Assembly: GCA_003152275.1 (NCBI GenBank)
Contig: PLZU01000014.1
Location: forward strand, 1-41,423
Length of the DNA stretch: 41,423 nt
Source of the DNA: Actinomycetota bacterium
GTDB lineage: Bacteria; Actinomycetota; Thermoleophilia; Gaiellales; Gaiellaceae
Reading direction: 5' to 3'
The translations under genes were made by a program, and so were the position numbers. The notes beneath the pieces were generated by a model. The model did no database searches and was not told the origin of the DNA. It was given only the letters and a program-made list of their open reading frames with translations. Shown piece after piece: positions 18,068-25,330 of this stretch (its first letter is position 1; each line of letters starts with the position of its first letter).

Positions 18068-20232
18068 CGCCGCCGCCCGCTCACGCTACCCGCCGGAGAC
18101 GCAAGCGCCGCGCAAAGGTGCGTAAGCAGCGCTCGCGTCGCACGCTCGTCGCGGTGCTCATCGGCCTCCCCCTCGTTGTGCTCGTCGCCGGAACGGTTGG
18201 CGCGACGGCAGTCTTCGGCTCGAGCTGCGATCTGAATGCGCTTCGCCCGGTGGCGGTCGGGCAGAACTCGTTCGTCTTCGCCGCTGACGGGTCCGAGCTC
18301 GGCGTGATTCCCGCTGAAAGAAACCGCACGCCGGTATCGCGTAGCGAGATCAGCCATTGGGTGCCGCAGGCGACCGTGGCGATCGAAGACCGGCGCTTCT
18401 ATCAGCACGGCGGCATCGATCCCGTGGGGATTGCGCGCGCTGTGGTCGCGGACATCCGCGCCGGCAAGTTTGCACAGGGCGGATCGACGATCACGCAGGA
18501 GCTTGTGCGCAATCTCTACCTGTCGCGGGAGCGAACGCTGAAGCGGAAGCTCACCGAGGCGTGTCTCGCTATCAAGCTTGCGCGGCATTGGTCGAAGGAC
18601 AAGATCCTGACCGCGTACATGAACCAGGTCTTCTATGGCAACCACGCGTACGGGATCGAGGCTGCAGCAGAGACGTACTTCTCGCGCACGGCGAAGCAGT
18701 TGAACCTCGAGCAGGCCGCTCTGATCGCCGGCCTCCCGCAGGCACCGTCGAGCTACGACCCATTCCGGAACCCCGAGGCCGCGCTCGGTCGGCGCAACGA
18801 AGTGCTGCACGCGATGCTCGTCAACGGAGCGATCACGTCGTCGCAGTACGCGCGTGCAGATGCGCAGACCAGCCTTGCGCTGAAGCCGGGGAAGCGGTTC
18901 ATCCGAATCCGCGAGCCGTACTTCTTCAGCTACGTCGAGGAGCTCCTGCAGCAGGAGTACGGCTCCAACACGGTGCGAGAGGGCGGGCTCAGGGTCTACA
19001 CAACGATCAATCCGGGGCTGCAGCGAGCGGCGACCGCTGCAATCTCACATGTGCTCACCGAGCCGACCGATCCGGCTTCGGCGATTGTCTCCATCGATCC
19101 ACGGAGCGGCGCCATCAGGGCGATGGCGGCGGTTACACCCGGCAGCCACGGCAACCAATTCAACTTCGTCACGAGCGCGCGGCGGCAGCCTGGCTCGACG
19201 TTCAAGGCGATTGCGCTGACTACTGCTGTGGCGCGCGGCATGGATCCGTTCACGACGTCGTACCTGTCTGCTCCGTTCCACTACCAGCCGGACTCGACCT
19301 GTAATCCGTCCGACCCGAACTGCGCATGGAACGTCCAGACGTACGACCACACGTACGCAGGTGTCGAGTCGGTGGCGAACGCGACGGTTCAGTCGGACAA
19401 CACGGTGTACGCGCGGCTGTCACTCGACGTGGGGCCCGAAAACATTGTTGCGATGGCACGCAAGCTGGGCATCCGCACCTCACCGCTTCAAGCGGTCCCT
19501 TCACTCGCGCTCGGGTCGATCGGCGTGACGCCGCTCGAAATGGCGTCTGCCTACTCGACCCTGGCCGCGGGCGGCGTCTACTCGAAGCCGATGGCGATTA
19601 CGAAGGTCGTGCTCCCGAACGGGAAAGCAGACACGAGCGCGAGTTGGGGGAAGCCGCAACGCGAGCGCGTGATCCCCGACTGGGTGGCCTCGACGGTTAC
19701 GCAGGTGCTCGAGCAAAACATGCTGTACGGCACCGGGCGTGGCGCGCATGTTGCCAATCACACTGACGCCGGCAAGTCCGGCACAACGGACAACTACGCC
19801 GACGCGTGGTTCAACGGCTACACGCCGCGTCTCGAAGCGGCCGTGTGGATCGGCTATCCGTCGGGTGAGATCCCGATGCTGGACGTGCACGGGATCGCTG
19901 TGTCGGGCCCGACGTTCCCGGCTCAGATCTGGCACCTCTTCATGGATACGGCCATAGGCAACCGGCCGAACGTGCCGTTCCCGCCTGCGCTGACGAAGCC
20001 GCAGTGGACGTCGTGGCAGGGCCAGTACGAGTACGGCGGAGCGTACGGCACCACGGGCACGACGGGAACGACAACAGGCGCAACGACGCCGCGGACGACG
20101 CGGCCGGCGCAGACGACAACGTCTGTATCGGTGCCGAGCGTGCCCGTGACGACGACTGCCCCACCGCCTCCGCCGACGGCAGAGACGCAACCGACGGTGC
20201 CCCCGCCGACGGATACCGGCGTGCAGCCCTAG
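18064..20232 (+). CDS. Class A penicillin-binding protein (glycosyltransferase/transpeptidase)
   Basis: Bifunctional peptidoglycan synthase of 722 aa. A very basic cytoplasmic tail (about 1-27) is followed by one membrane anchor (28-51). The GT51 domain has the catalytic E108 in AIEDRRFYQHGG and Q-G-G-S-T-I-T-Q-E-L at 138-147. The transpeptidase has S378-x-x-K381 in PGSTFKAI, S-D-N at 444-446 and K-S-G-T-T at 571-575. After about residue 665 a Thr/Pro-rich low-complexity tail runs to the end. ATG 18064 overlaps the MscS stop; an in-frame TTG lies six bases upstream. It ends six bases from the opposing kinase gene. Confidence 0.95.
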   Translation: MTPPPAHATRRRRKRRAKVRKQRSRRTLVAVLIGLPLVVLVAGTVGATAVFGSSCDLNALRPVAVGQNSFVFAADGSELGVIPAERNRTPVSRSEISHWVPQATVAIEDRRFYQHGGIDPVGIARAVVADIRAGKFAQGGSTITQELVRNLYLSRERTLKRKLTEACLAIKLARHWSKDKILTAYMNQVFYGNHAYGIEAAAETYFSRTAKQLNLEQAALIAGLPQAPSSYDPFRNPEAALGRRNEVLHAMLVNGAITSSQYARADAQTSLALKPGKRFIRIREPYFFSYVEELLQQEYGSNTVREGGLRVYTTINPGLQRAATAAISHVLTEPTDPASAIVSIDPRSGAIRAMAAVTPGSHGNQFNFVTSARRQPGSTFKAIALTTAVARGMDPFTTSYLSAPFHYQPDSTCNPSDPNCAWNVQTYDHTYAGVESVANATVQSDNTVYARLSLDVGPENIVAMARKLGIRTSPLQAVPSLALGSIGVTPLEMASAYSTLAAGGVYSKPMAITKVVLPNGKADTSASWGKPQRERVIPDWVASTVTQVLEQNMLYGTGRGAHVANHTDAGKSGTTDNYADAWFNGYTPRLEAAVWIGYPSGEIPMLDVHGIAVSGPTFPAQIWHLFMDTAIGNRPNVPFPPALTKPQWTSWQGQYEYGGAYGTTGTTGTTTGATTPRTTRPAQTTTSVSVPSVPVTTTAPPPPPTAETQPTVPPPTDTGVQP

Positions 20233-20238
20233 CGGGCT

Positions 20239-21507
20239 TTACGGGGCTGTCGCGGTTGCCGCCGCGGTGGTCGCCGGTGGTGCAGTGGTTGTGGGAGGCG
20301 GTGCCGTCGTAGCGGGCGGGGCGGTGGTGGTCGGGGGCGCTGTTGTGGGCGGCGGCGCTGTTGTGGGCGGCGGCGACGTCGTCTGCGGCGCGGTTGTTTG
20401 CACGGCAGTGGTCGCTTGCTGAGTCGTCGGCTGCGGCGTGCTCGTCGAGGGTGCCGTCGTCGTCGCGGAGGACGTTGCGCGCTTCTTTGTCGAGGACAGC
20501 GTGAACGACGAGACCGTGCCCGGATCGCTCGGCGCTGACGAACGCGTCATCGCATACGCGAGTGCGCCACCCGCGAGCGCGAGGACGACGAGTACCGCCG
20601 CGACGAGCGGCGCACGCCTCCGGGCCAGCTGAGGTAGCGGCGGCGGTACCGGCAGCACCTGGGTCACCTCGCCGGGGAGCACGGCCGTCGCCGTGGCGAG
20701 ACCGGCTCCGGCGGGCAGTCCGAGGTCGGCGAGGAGTGCGGCGCCGTCTGGCGGCCGGCCGGCCGGGTCCTTCGCGAGGGCCGCCATGGCGGTCGACTCG
20801 AGCCGTGCCGGGGCGTCGTCGCGGAACTGCGCGATTGGCGGTGGCGGGGCGTCGCGGTGGAGCGTGACGAGCTCCAGCGGATCGTTCGATTCGAACGGAA
20901 GCCGACCAGTGAGCAGCCGGTACAGGATCACCCCGAAGGAGTAGACGTCCGAGGCAGCGCTGGCCGGTTCGCCCATCGCCTGCTCGGGCGAGATGTACGC
21001 CGCGGTGCCGAGGAGGGTGCCGGCTTCAGTGAGCGTCCCCTCGCCCGCCGCCATCCGTGCGAGCCCGAAGTCGGCGAGCTTCGGCCGGCCTTCCTCGTCG
21101 AAGAGCACGTTTGCTGGCTTGAGGTCTCGGTGCACCACGCCGCGAGCGTGTGCGTGCGCGAGGCCGGCGGCGACGCCGGCAGCGATACCGAACGTCTCGT
21201 CGTCCGGCAGCGGTTTCTTGTCACCGAGCCGCTCCTCGAGCGTCCCTCCGGGGAGGTACTCGAGCACGATGTACGGACGCCCGTCCGACTCCCCGTAGTC
21301 GTAGAGGTGGGTGATGTTCGGGTGCGCGAGCGAGGCAACCGCGCGCGCCTCGCGTTCGAAGCGGGCGGTGTCTGCTTCCGGGGCGAGCAGCTTGATCGCG
21401 ACGTGACGGCCAAGCTCGAGGTCTTCCGCGCGCCAGACCTCGGACATCCCGGTTCGCCCGAGCACGTCGTCGAGCCGGTAGCGGCCGGCGATCACGGTGT
21501 CGGACAT
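20239..21507 (-). CDS. Membrane-anchored Ser/Thr protein kinase without PASTA domains
   Basis: A 422-aa Hanks-type kinase. Glycine-rich loop VLGRTGMSEVWRAED at 15-29, K39 in V-A-I-K, E53, catalytic H126-R127-D128-L-K-P-A-N, D146-F-G, and G-T-A-A-Y-I-S-P-E-Q at 167-176. A single membrane segment at about 300-319 leads to a ~100-residue Thr/Pro/Ala-rich tail presumed outside the cell, instead of PASTA repeats. The glycine loop has G-x-x-G in place of the usual G-x-G-x-x-G, so nucleotide binding may be atypical, but all catalytic residues are present. Neighbours point to a cell-wall role. ATG start. Confidence 0.93.
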   Translation of the reverse strand: MSDTVIAGRYRLDDVLGRTGMSEVWRAEDLELGRHVAIKLLAPEADTARFEREARAVASLAHPNITHLYDYGESDGRPYIVLEYLPGGTLEERLGDKKPLPDDETFGIAAGVAAGLAHAHARGVVHRDLKPANVLFDEEGRPKLADFGLARMAAGEGTLTEAGTLLGTAAYISPEQAMGEPASAASDVYSFGVILYRLLTGRLPFESNDPLELVTLHRDAPPPPIAQFRDDAPARLESTAMAALAKDPAGRPPDGAALLADLGLPAGAGLATATAVLPGEVTQVLPVPPPLPQLARRRAPLVAAVLVVLALAGGALAYAMTRSSAPSDPGTVSSFTLSSTKKRATSSATTTAPSTSTPQPTTQQATTAVQTTAPQTTSPPPTTAPPPTTAPPTTTAPPATTAPPPTTTAPPATTAAATATAP

Positions 21508-21513
21508 GCCGAT

Positions 21514-21519
21514 ACGTTA
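21514..21519 (-). promoter_or_regulatory. -10-like hexamer, leaderless kinase gene
   Basis: On the minus strand TAACGT ends six bases before the kinase ATG. The same dyad (ATACGTTAT) offers TACGTT on the plus strand ahead of moeA, so the two genes may share a compact divergent promoter. Confidence 0.4.
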
Positions 21520-21529
21520 TGCACTGATC

Positions 21530-22729
21530 GTGAGCGCCTTACTCACACTGCCGCAGGCGCAGGCGCTCGTGCTCGCCCGCGCGCATGCGCGCGCGGCGGA
21601 GCCGGTGTCCGTGGGGGCGGCCGCCGGACGCGTCACGGCGGAGCCCGCGCGTGCGCTTGTTGACCTGCCGCCTTTTCCGAGCTCGGCGATGGACGGCTTT
21701 GCGGTACGCGCGGCCGATCTTCCAGGCACGCTGCCCGTCGTCGAGCGGATCGCGGCCGGCCGGCCGGCACGGCGTGCACTCGCGCCGGGTGAGGCGATGG
21801 CGATCTCGACGGGCGGTGTCGTTCCCGAGGGCGCCGACTCCATCATCCCCATCGAGTATGTTGTCCAACATGACAACGCGATCGAAGCTCGTGAGGCGGT
21901 GCGCCCTGGTGCGCACGTTCGTCCGCGCGGCGGTGACGTGGCTGCGGGTGACGTTGTCGTCGAAGCAGGCGTGCGTCTTGGGCCTGTGCAACTCGGAGCG
22001 CTCGCGGCAGCCGGTGTGGCCGAGGTTGCGTGCGCGCGTCGCCCCCGCGTCGCGATCTTGGCGACAGGCAGCGAGCTGGCACGTTCCGGTGACGAGCTCG
22101 CGCCTGGTCAGATCTACGAGTCAAACGGTCTTATGCTCGCGGCCGCGCTCGCCACCGTCGGTGCCGACATCGATGCGCTGCCGGTTGTCGCCGACGACGA
22201 GTCTGCACACCGCAAGGCGCTCGAACGCGGGCTTGCGGCAGACGTTCTCGTGACGTCGGGCGGCGTCTCGGTTGGGCCGCACGACCTCGTGCGTGCGATC
22301 GAGGCGGAGCTTGGTGTCGAAGAGGTTTTCTGGCGCGTCGCGATCAAGCCGGGCAAGCCGGTGTCGTTCGGCGTGCGCGGCGAGACGCTCGTGTTTGGGC
22401 TGCCGGGAAACCCGGTGTCGGCGCTCGTCGGCTGCGAGTTGTTTGTCAAGCCCGCGCTGCGGGCGCTGCAGGGGCAGCCCGAGCCGCTGCCGCGGTTCGA
22501 GTCCGGCGTGCTTGCAACACCGCTGCAGCGCAACGACGCCCGCGACGAATTCGTGCGGGCGCGATCACGCTTGGACCGAAACGGCGTCGTGCTCGAGCCG
22601 CTGTCGGGTCAGGAGTCGCACATGATCGCGCGGGCGGCAGCGGCGGACGCGCTCGTGCACGTACCGCGCGGTGACGGCGAGCTCGCAGCGGGCGCGCGCG
22701 TTGCGTGGATCCGTCTCGACGGCGCTTAG
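21530..22729 (+). CDS. moeA: Molybdopterin molybdenumtransferase MoeA
   Basis: MoeA inserts molybdate into adenylylated molybdopterin in the last step of Moco synthesis. Family motifs: P-P-F-P-S-S-A-M-D-G-F-A-V near residue 50, I-S-T-G-G-V-V-P-E-G-A-D, A-T-G-S-E-L, T-S-G-G-V-S-V-G-P-H-D, and G-L-P-G-N-P-V-S. GTG 21530 gives 399 aa starting MSALLTLPQAQALVL, which fits the family; ATG 21506 and GTG 21497 are possible but would run into the divergent kinase gene. Its stop overlaps the stop of the opposing M28-like gene. Confidence 0.93.
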   Translation: MSALLTLPQAQALVLARAHARAAEPVSVGAAAGRVTAEPARALVDLPPFPSSAMDGFAVRAADLPGTLPVVERIAAGRPARRALAPGEAMAISTGGVVPEGADSIIPIEYVVQHDNAIEAREAVRPGAHVRPRGGDVAAGDVVVEAGVRLGPVQLGALAAAGVAEVACARRPRVAILATGSELARSGDELAPGQIYESNGLMLAAALATVGADIDALPVVADDESAHRKALERGLAADVLVTSGGVSVGPHDLVRAIEAELGVEEVFWRVAIKPGKPVSFGVRGETLVFGLPGNPVSALVGCELFVKPALRALQGQPEPLPRFESGVLATPLQRNDARDEFVRARSRLDRNGVVLEPLSGQESHMIARAAAADALVHVPRGDGELAAGARVAWIRLDGA

Positions 22730-24591
22730 CCGGCGGCGCGCCGAGGCAACGTAGCCGCTCGCCGCCGCCTTCGCTGCGCGAACACGAGCCGTCGAATGAT
22801 CTGGCGGAGCGGGCCTCGCGGCGGCCGCTCTGCAGCGCTCGGGTACGGCGCGTACCGCCCGCCGACGAGTGCGACGAGTTGTCCGGCGGCTGCGGCGCAC
22901 GCGAGTGCGATCACGAAGCCGGGCACGGGCGCATAGCCGAGGGCAAACAGCCAAGCGATGTACCAAGGCGTGTCCCAGCCAAGCCCGTAGCGGTCGGCGA
23001 ACGACCAAAGCAAAAGCAGCGGGCCTGCGAACCCGGCGACGAGGACGATTGCGCGCATCCAGACGGGGCTCTCGCGCACTTGGGGCAGCCAGAGCCAGAC
23101 GTGCAGTGACGGTAGGAGGAAGATGAGGGCGAATGGATTTGTTGCCACAACGAGCAACGCGACGACGCCGAGCGCAAGCAGCGCGGCCGCGTGGCCGGCG
23201 AGCTCTTCCTCGGGAAGCACCGCACGCCGCGGCAACAACCGGTCGCGTGCGACGATCCAGCCGAGGCCTGCGAGTACGGCGAGCGCTGCGAGCGCGCCTG
23301 TCGGCCAATGCACGTTGTCGAGCGTTGGCGGCCGCGGCGCGCCGTCCGGCCAGGCCCCGAGAAGCGTGAAGAGCGCGAAGAGCACGCCGCACCACGCCCA
23401 GAATCCGAGGCGGCTGCGGTAGCTCCGGAGTGCCGGCGCAACGCGGATGCGCCGGCGCCGGCAGCGCGCGAAGAGGTCGACGGTCGCGGCGAGGAAGGGT
23501 AGTAACGCCCCCACGAGCACGAGCTCAACCGCCCAGCCGCGGACGATGCGGCTGCCGAGATAGATGTAGCTCGACGGCCCGGGTGCGAGCGCGACTCCCT
23601 GTTGTAGCGCGTCGATCACGTTCTGCGTTGCACGCCCGATCTGCCCGAGACGTGTCGTGCGTAGGCGTGCGGCGACGTCCTGCAACCCGCTGCGCGGCCG
23701 GTCAGCCGCTGTTGTGATCGTGACCGCCGGAATGCCGCGCGTCACGAATGGCGCTTGCTCATACAGGCTGTACGGGAAGCCGAGATCGACGAGTTGCCGG
23801 AGCGTGCTCGGGCGCCGCGGATCGGCGCCGATCTCGGCTGCGAGCTGCGCACGCACGGTCTCGACGAGTCCAGGCGTGGGTGAGCGCGAGGTGTCGGCGT
23901 TGAGCTCGAGCCGCGGAGCTTGGGGCCCTGCGATCGCGTCGAGGTTGACGACGGCGATTACGTCCGGCGCTTCGGGAGCGTGCGCGGCGAACCATGCAGC
24001 GCCGAGCCCGCCGTAGACGGCGCCGTCGGTCGAGAGGAAGAGAAGGCTGTATGGCAGGTGGATTAGGGAGGCGCGCACCGTCGGTGCGTAGGCGCGTGCG
24101 AGCTCGAGGAGCGCCGCGGTGCCCGAGGCGTTGTCGTTCGCGCCAGGCCCGACACCGCTGTCGTCCCGGTGCGCCATCACGACGATCGTCTTCTGCGACA
24201 GGCCGGCTTTTGCCGCGAGCAGGTTGACGATCCGCACCTGACCGCGGCCTGGCACGGTCGCCGTGAACGCCTCCTTCCGGACCGTGATGCCGTAGGACTT
24301 GAGCTGTTCCTGGAACCAGCGTGTCGCGCTCGTCGCGCCCGGCGTGCCGGGCAACCGGTTCGGCGCGTTCGTCGTGAGATCTGCAGCGAGCGCGGCGGCG
24401 GCGTCCTTGTCGAATGCGGGCGGGAGCGTTGGTGCTTGCAGCGCCGCGGGTCGCGCGACACTGAACGCAAGCAGCAGCAGGGGCAGACCGACGAGGAGCC
24501 ACGTTCCTCGGTACAGCCGACCGTTGACGGGCCGCTCGAGCGATCCTCGCCGCGGGCGACGCCGTTCCGATGCAGGCGGGACGGCAGCCAC
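22726..24591 (-). CDS. Multi-pass membrane protein with degenerate M28 peptidase domain
   Basis: A 621-aa protein: basic N-terminus, one membrane segment (30-46), an M28 (aminopeptidase-like) domain at about 60-335, then roughly seven hydrophobic segments in the C-terminal half. Zinc-ligand positions H141-x-D143 (MAHRDD) and D153 (GANDNASG) and D218 (VNLDAI) are kept. The E-E pair that supplies the base and a zinc ligand is replaced: the expected D-G-E-E is D-G-A-V at 189-192. The last histidine region, usually S-D-H-x-P-F, reads Y-E-Q-A-P-F at 277-282. It is therefore probably not an ordinary peptidase. GTG 24591; TACTAT eight bases upstream suggests a leaderless mRNA. Confidence 0.85.
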   Translation of the reverse strand: MAAVPPASERRRPRRGSLERPVNGRLYRGTWLLVGLPLLLLAFSVARPAALQAPTLPPAFDKDAAAALAADLTTNAPNRLPGTPGATSATRWFQEQLKSYGITVRKEAFTATVPGRGQVRIVNLLAAKAGLSQKTIVVMAHRDDSGVGPGANDNASGTAALLELARAYAPTVRASLIHLPYSLLFLSTDGAVYGGLGAAWFAAHAPEAPDVIAVVNLDAIAGPQAPRLELNADTSRSPTPGLVETVRAQLAAEIGADPRRPSTLRQLVDLGFPYSLYEQAPFVTRGIPAVTITTAADRPRSGLQDVAARLRTTRLGQIGRATQNVIDALQQGVALAPGPSSYIYLGSRIVRGWAVELVLVGALLPFLAATVDLFARCRRRRIRVAPALRSYRSRLGFWAWCGVLFALFTLLGAWPDGAPRPPTLDNVHWPTGALAALAVLAGLGWIVARDRLLPRRAVLPEEELAGHAAALLALGVVALLVVATNPFALIFLLPSLHVWLWLPQVRESPVWMRAIVLVAGFAGPLLLLWSFADRYGLGWDTPWYIAWLFALGYAPVPGFVIALACAAAAGQLVALVGGRYAPYPSAAERPPRGPLRQIIRRLVFAQRRRRRAATLPRRAAG

Positions 24592-24599
24592 GGCGCTCT

Positions 24600-24605
24600 A
24601 TAGTA
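24600..24605 (-). promoter_or_regulatory. -10-like hexamer, leaderless M28-like gene
   Basis: TACTAT on the minus strand ends eight bases before the GTG of the M28-like gene. The overlapping plus-strand TATAGT (24599-24604) could serve the divergent response-regulator gene, with a ~26-base leader. Confidence 0.4.
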
Positions 24606-24630
24606 GGGCGAGGGATCGGCAGGCACCCAC

Positions 24631-24646
24631 TTTCCACGTGAAAACG
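24631..24646 (+). promoter_or_regulatory. parS-like / operator palindrome at response-regulator start
   Basis: TTTCCACGTGAAAACG, centred on CACGTG, differs from the parS core TTTCACGTGAAA at one of 12 positions. The GTG start codon of the response regulator lies inside it. A related element in inverted orientation is at 26681-26698. It could be an operator for autoregulation or a parS-type ParB site. Confidence 0.5.
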
Positions 24647-25330
24647 CCCTCGCATGACTCCGCCACAATTCTTCTCGTCGATGACGAGGAGGCGGTTCAG
24701 AAGCTCCTCACGTATCCGCTCGAGCACGAAGGCTTCCGGGTGCTCCAGGCGCGCGACGGCGAGGAGGCGCTCCGCCGCTTCGCAGGGGAGCACGTCGACC
24801 TCGTCGTGCTCGACCTGATGCTGCCGAAGCTCGACGGTCTCGAGGTGTGCCGGCGCCTCCGCGCTCAGAGCGCCGTCCCGATCATCATGCTCACCGCTCG
24901 CGACGACGAACTGGACAAGGTCGTCGGGCTCGAGCTCGGCGCCGACGATTACATTACGAAGCCGTTTTCGATCCGGGAGTTCAGAAGCCGCGTCCGGGCA
25001 CTCCTCCGGCGAGCCTCGTTGAGCGCGACCGACGGTGGGCGCGACCTCGTCTCGGTCGACGGGCTGGCGCTTGACCTCGCTAAGCGGACGGTGGAGCTCG
25101 ACGGCCGGCGCGTCGACCTCACCTACGTGGAGTTCGAGCTCTTGCGGACGCTCGCGGCAAAGGCGGGCCGCGTGTACAGCCGTCAAGCGCTCCTCCAGTC
25201 CCTCTGGGGCGACTACGCCTATCGGGAGCCGCGGACGATCGACGTCCATGTGCGCCATTTGCGCGAGAAACTCGGCGACTCCGAGCTGATCCAGACGGTG
25301 CGGGGCGTCGGCTACCGGTTTCGCGGGTGA
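24638..25330 (+). CDS. OmpR/PhoB-family response regulator
   Basis: A 230-aa regulator: receiver domain at about 10-122 with acidic pocket D15-D16, phosphoacceptor D59 (V-V-L-D-L-M-L-P), T86 and K108; winged-helix DNA-binding domain at about 135-230 ending R-G-V-G-Y-R-F-R-G. GTG 24638 is the only start that leaves a normal N-terminus (MKTPSHDSATILLVDDEE). No clear ribosome binding site is seen and the start codon sits in a palindrome. Its stop overlaps the kinase start (GTGA), so the pair is translationally coupled. Confidence 0.95.
   Translation: MKTPSHDSATILLVDDEEAVQKLLTYPLEHEGFRVLQARDGEEALRRFAGEHVDLVVLDLMLPKLDGLEVCRRLRAQSAVPIIMLTARDDELDKVVGLELGADDYITKPFSIREFRSRVRALLRRASLSATDGGRDLVSVDGLALDLAKRTVELDGRRVDLTYVEFELLRTLAAKAGRVYSRQALLQSLWGDYAYREPRTIDVHVRHLREKLGDSELIQTVRGVGYRFRG

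Noticed and set aside
20239-20600. Low-complexity GC-rich repeat at the kinase 3' end as a CRISPR or minisatellite
   Set aside because: The repeats are irregular codons for Thr, Pro and Ala in an intact frame, with no spacers.
24638-24642. Extending the response regulator upstream to 24299
   Set aside because: The added 113 residues are antisense to the M28-like gene and have no regulator similarity; GTG 24638 gives a normal receiver N-terminus.
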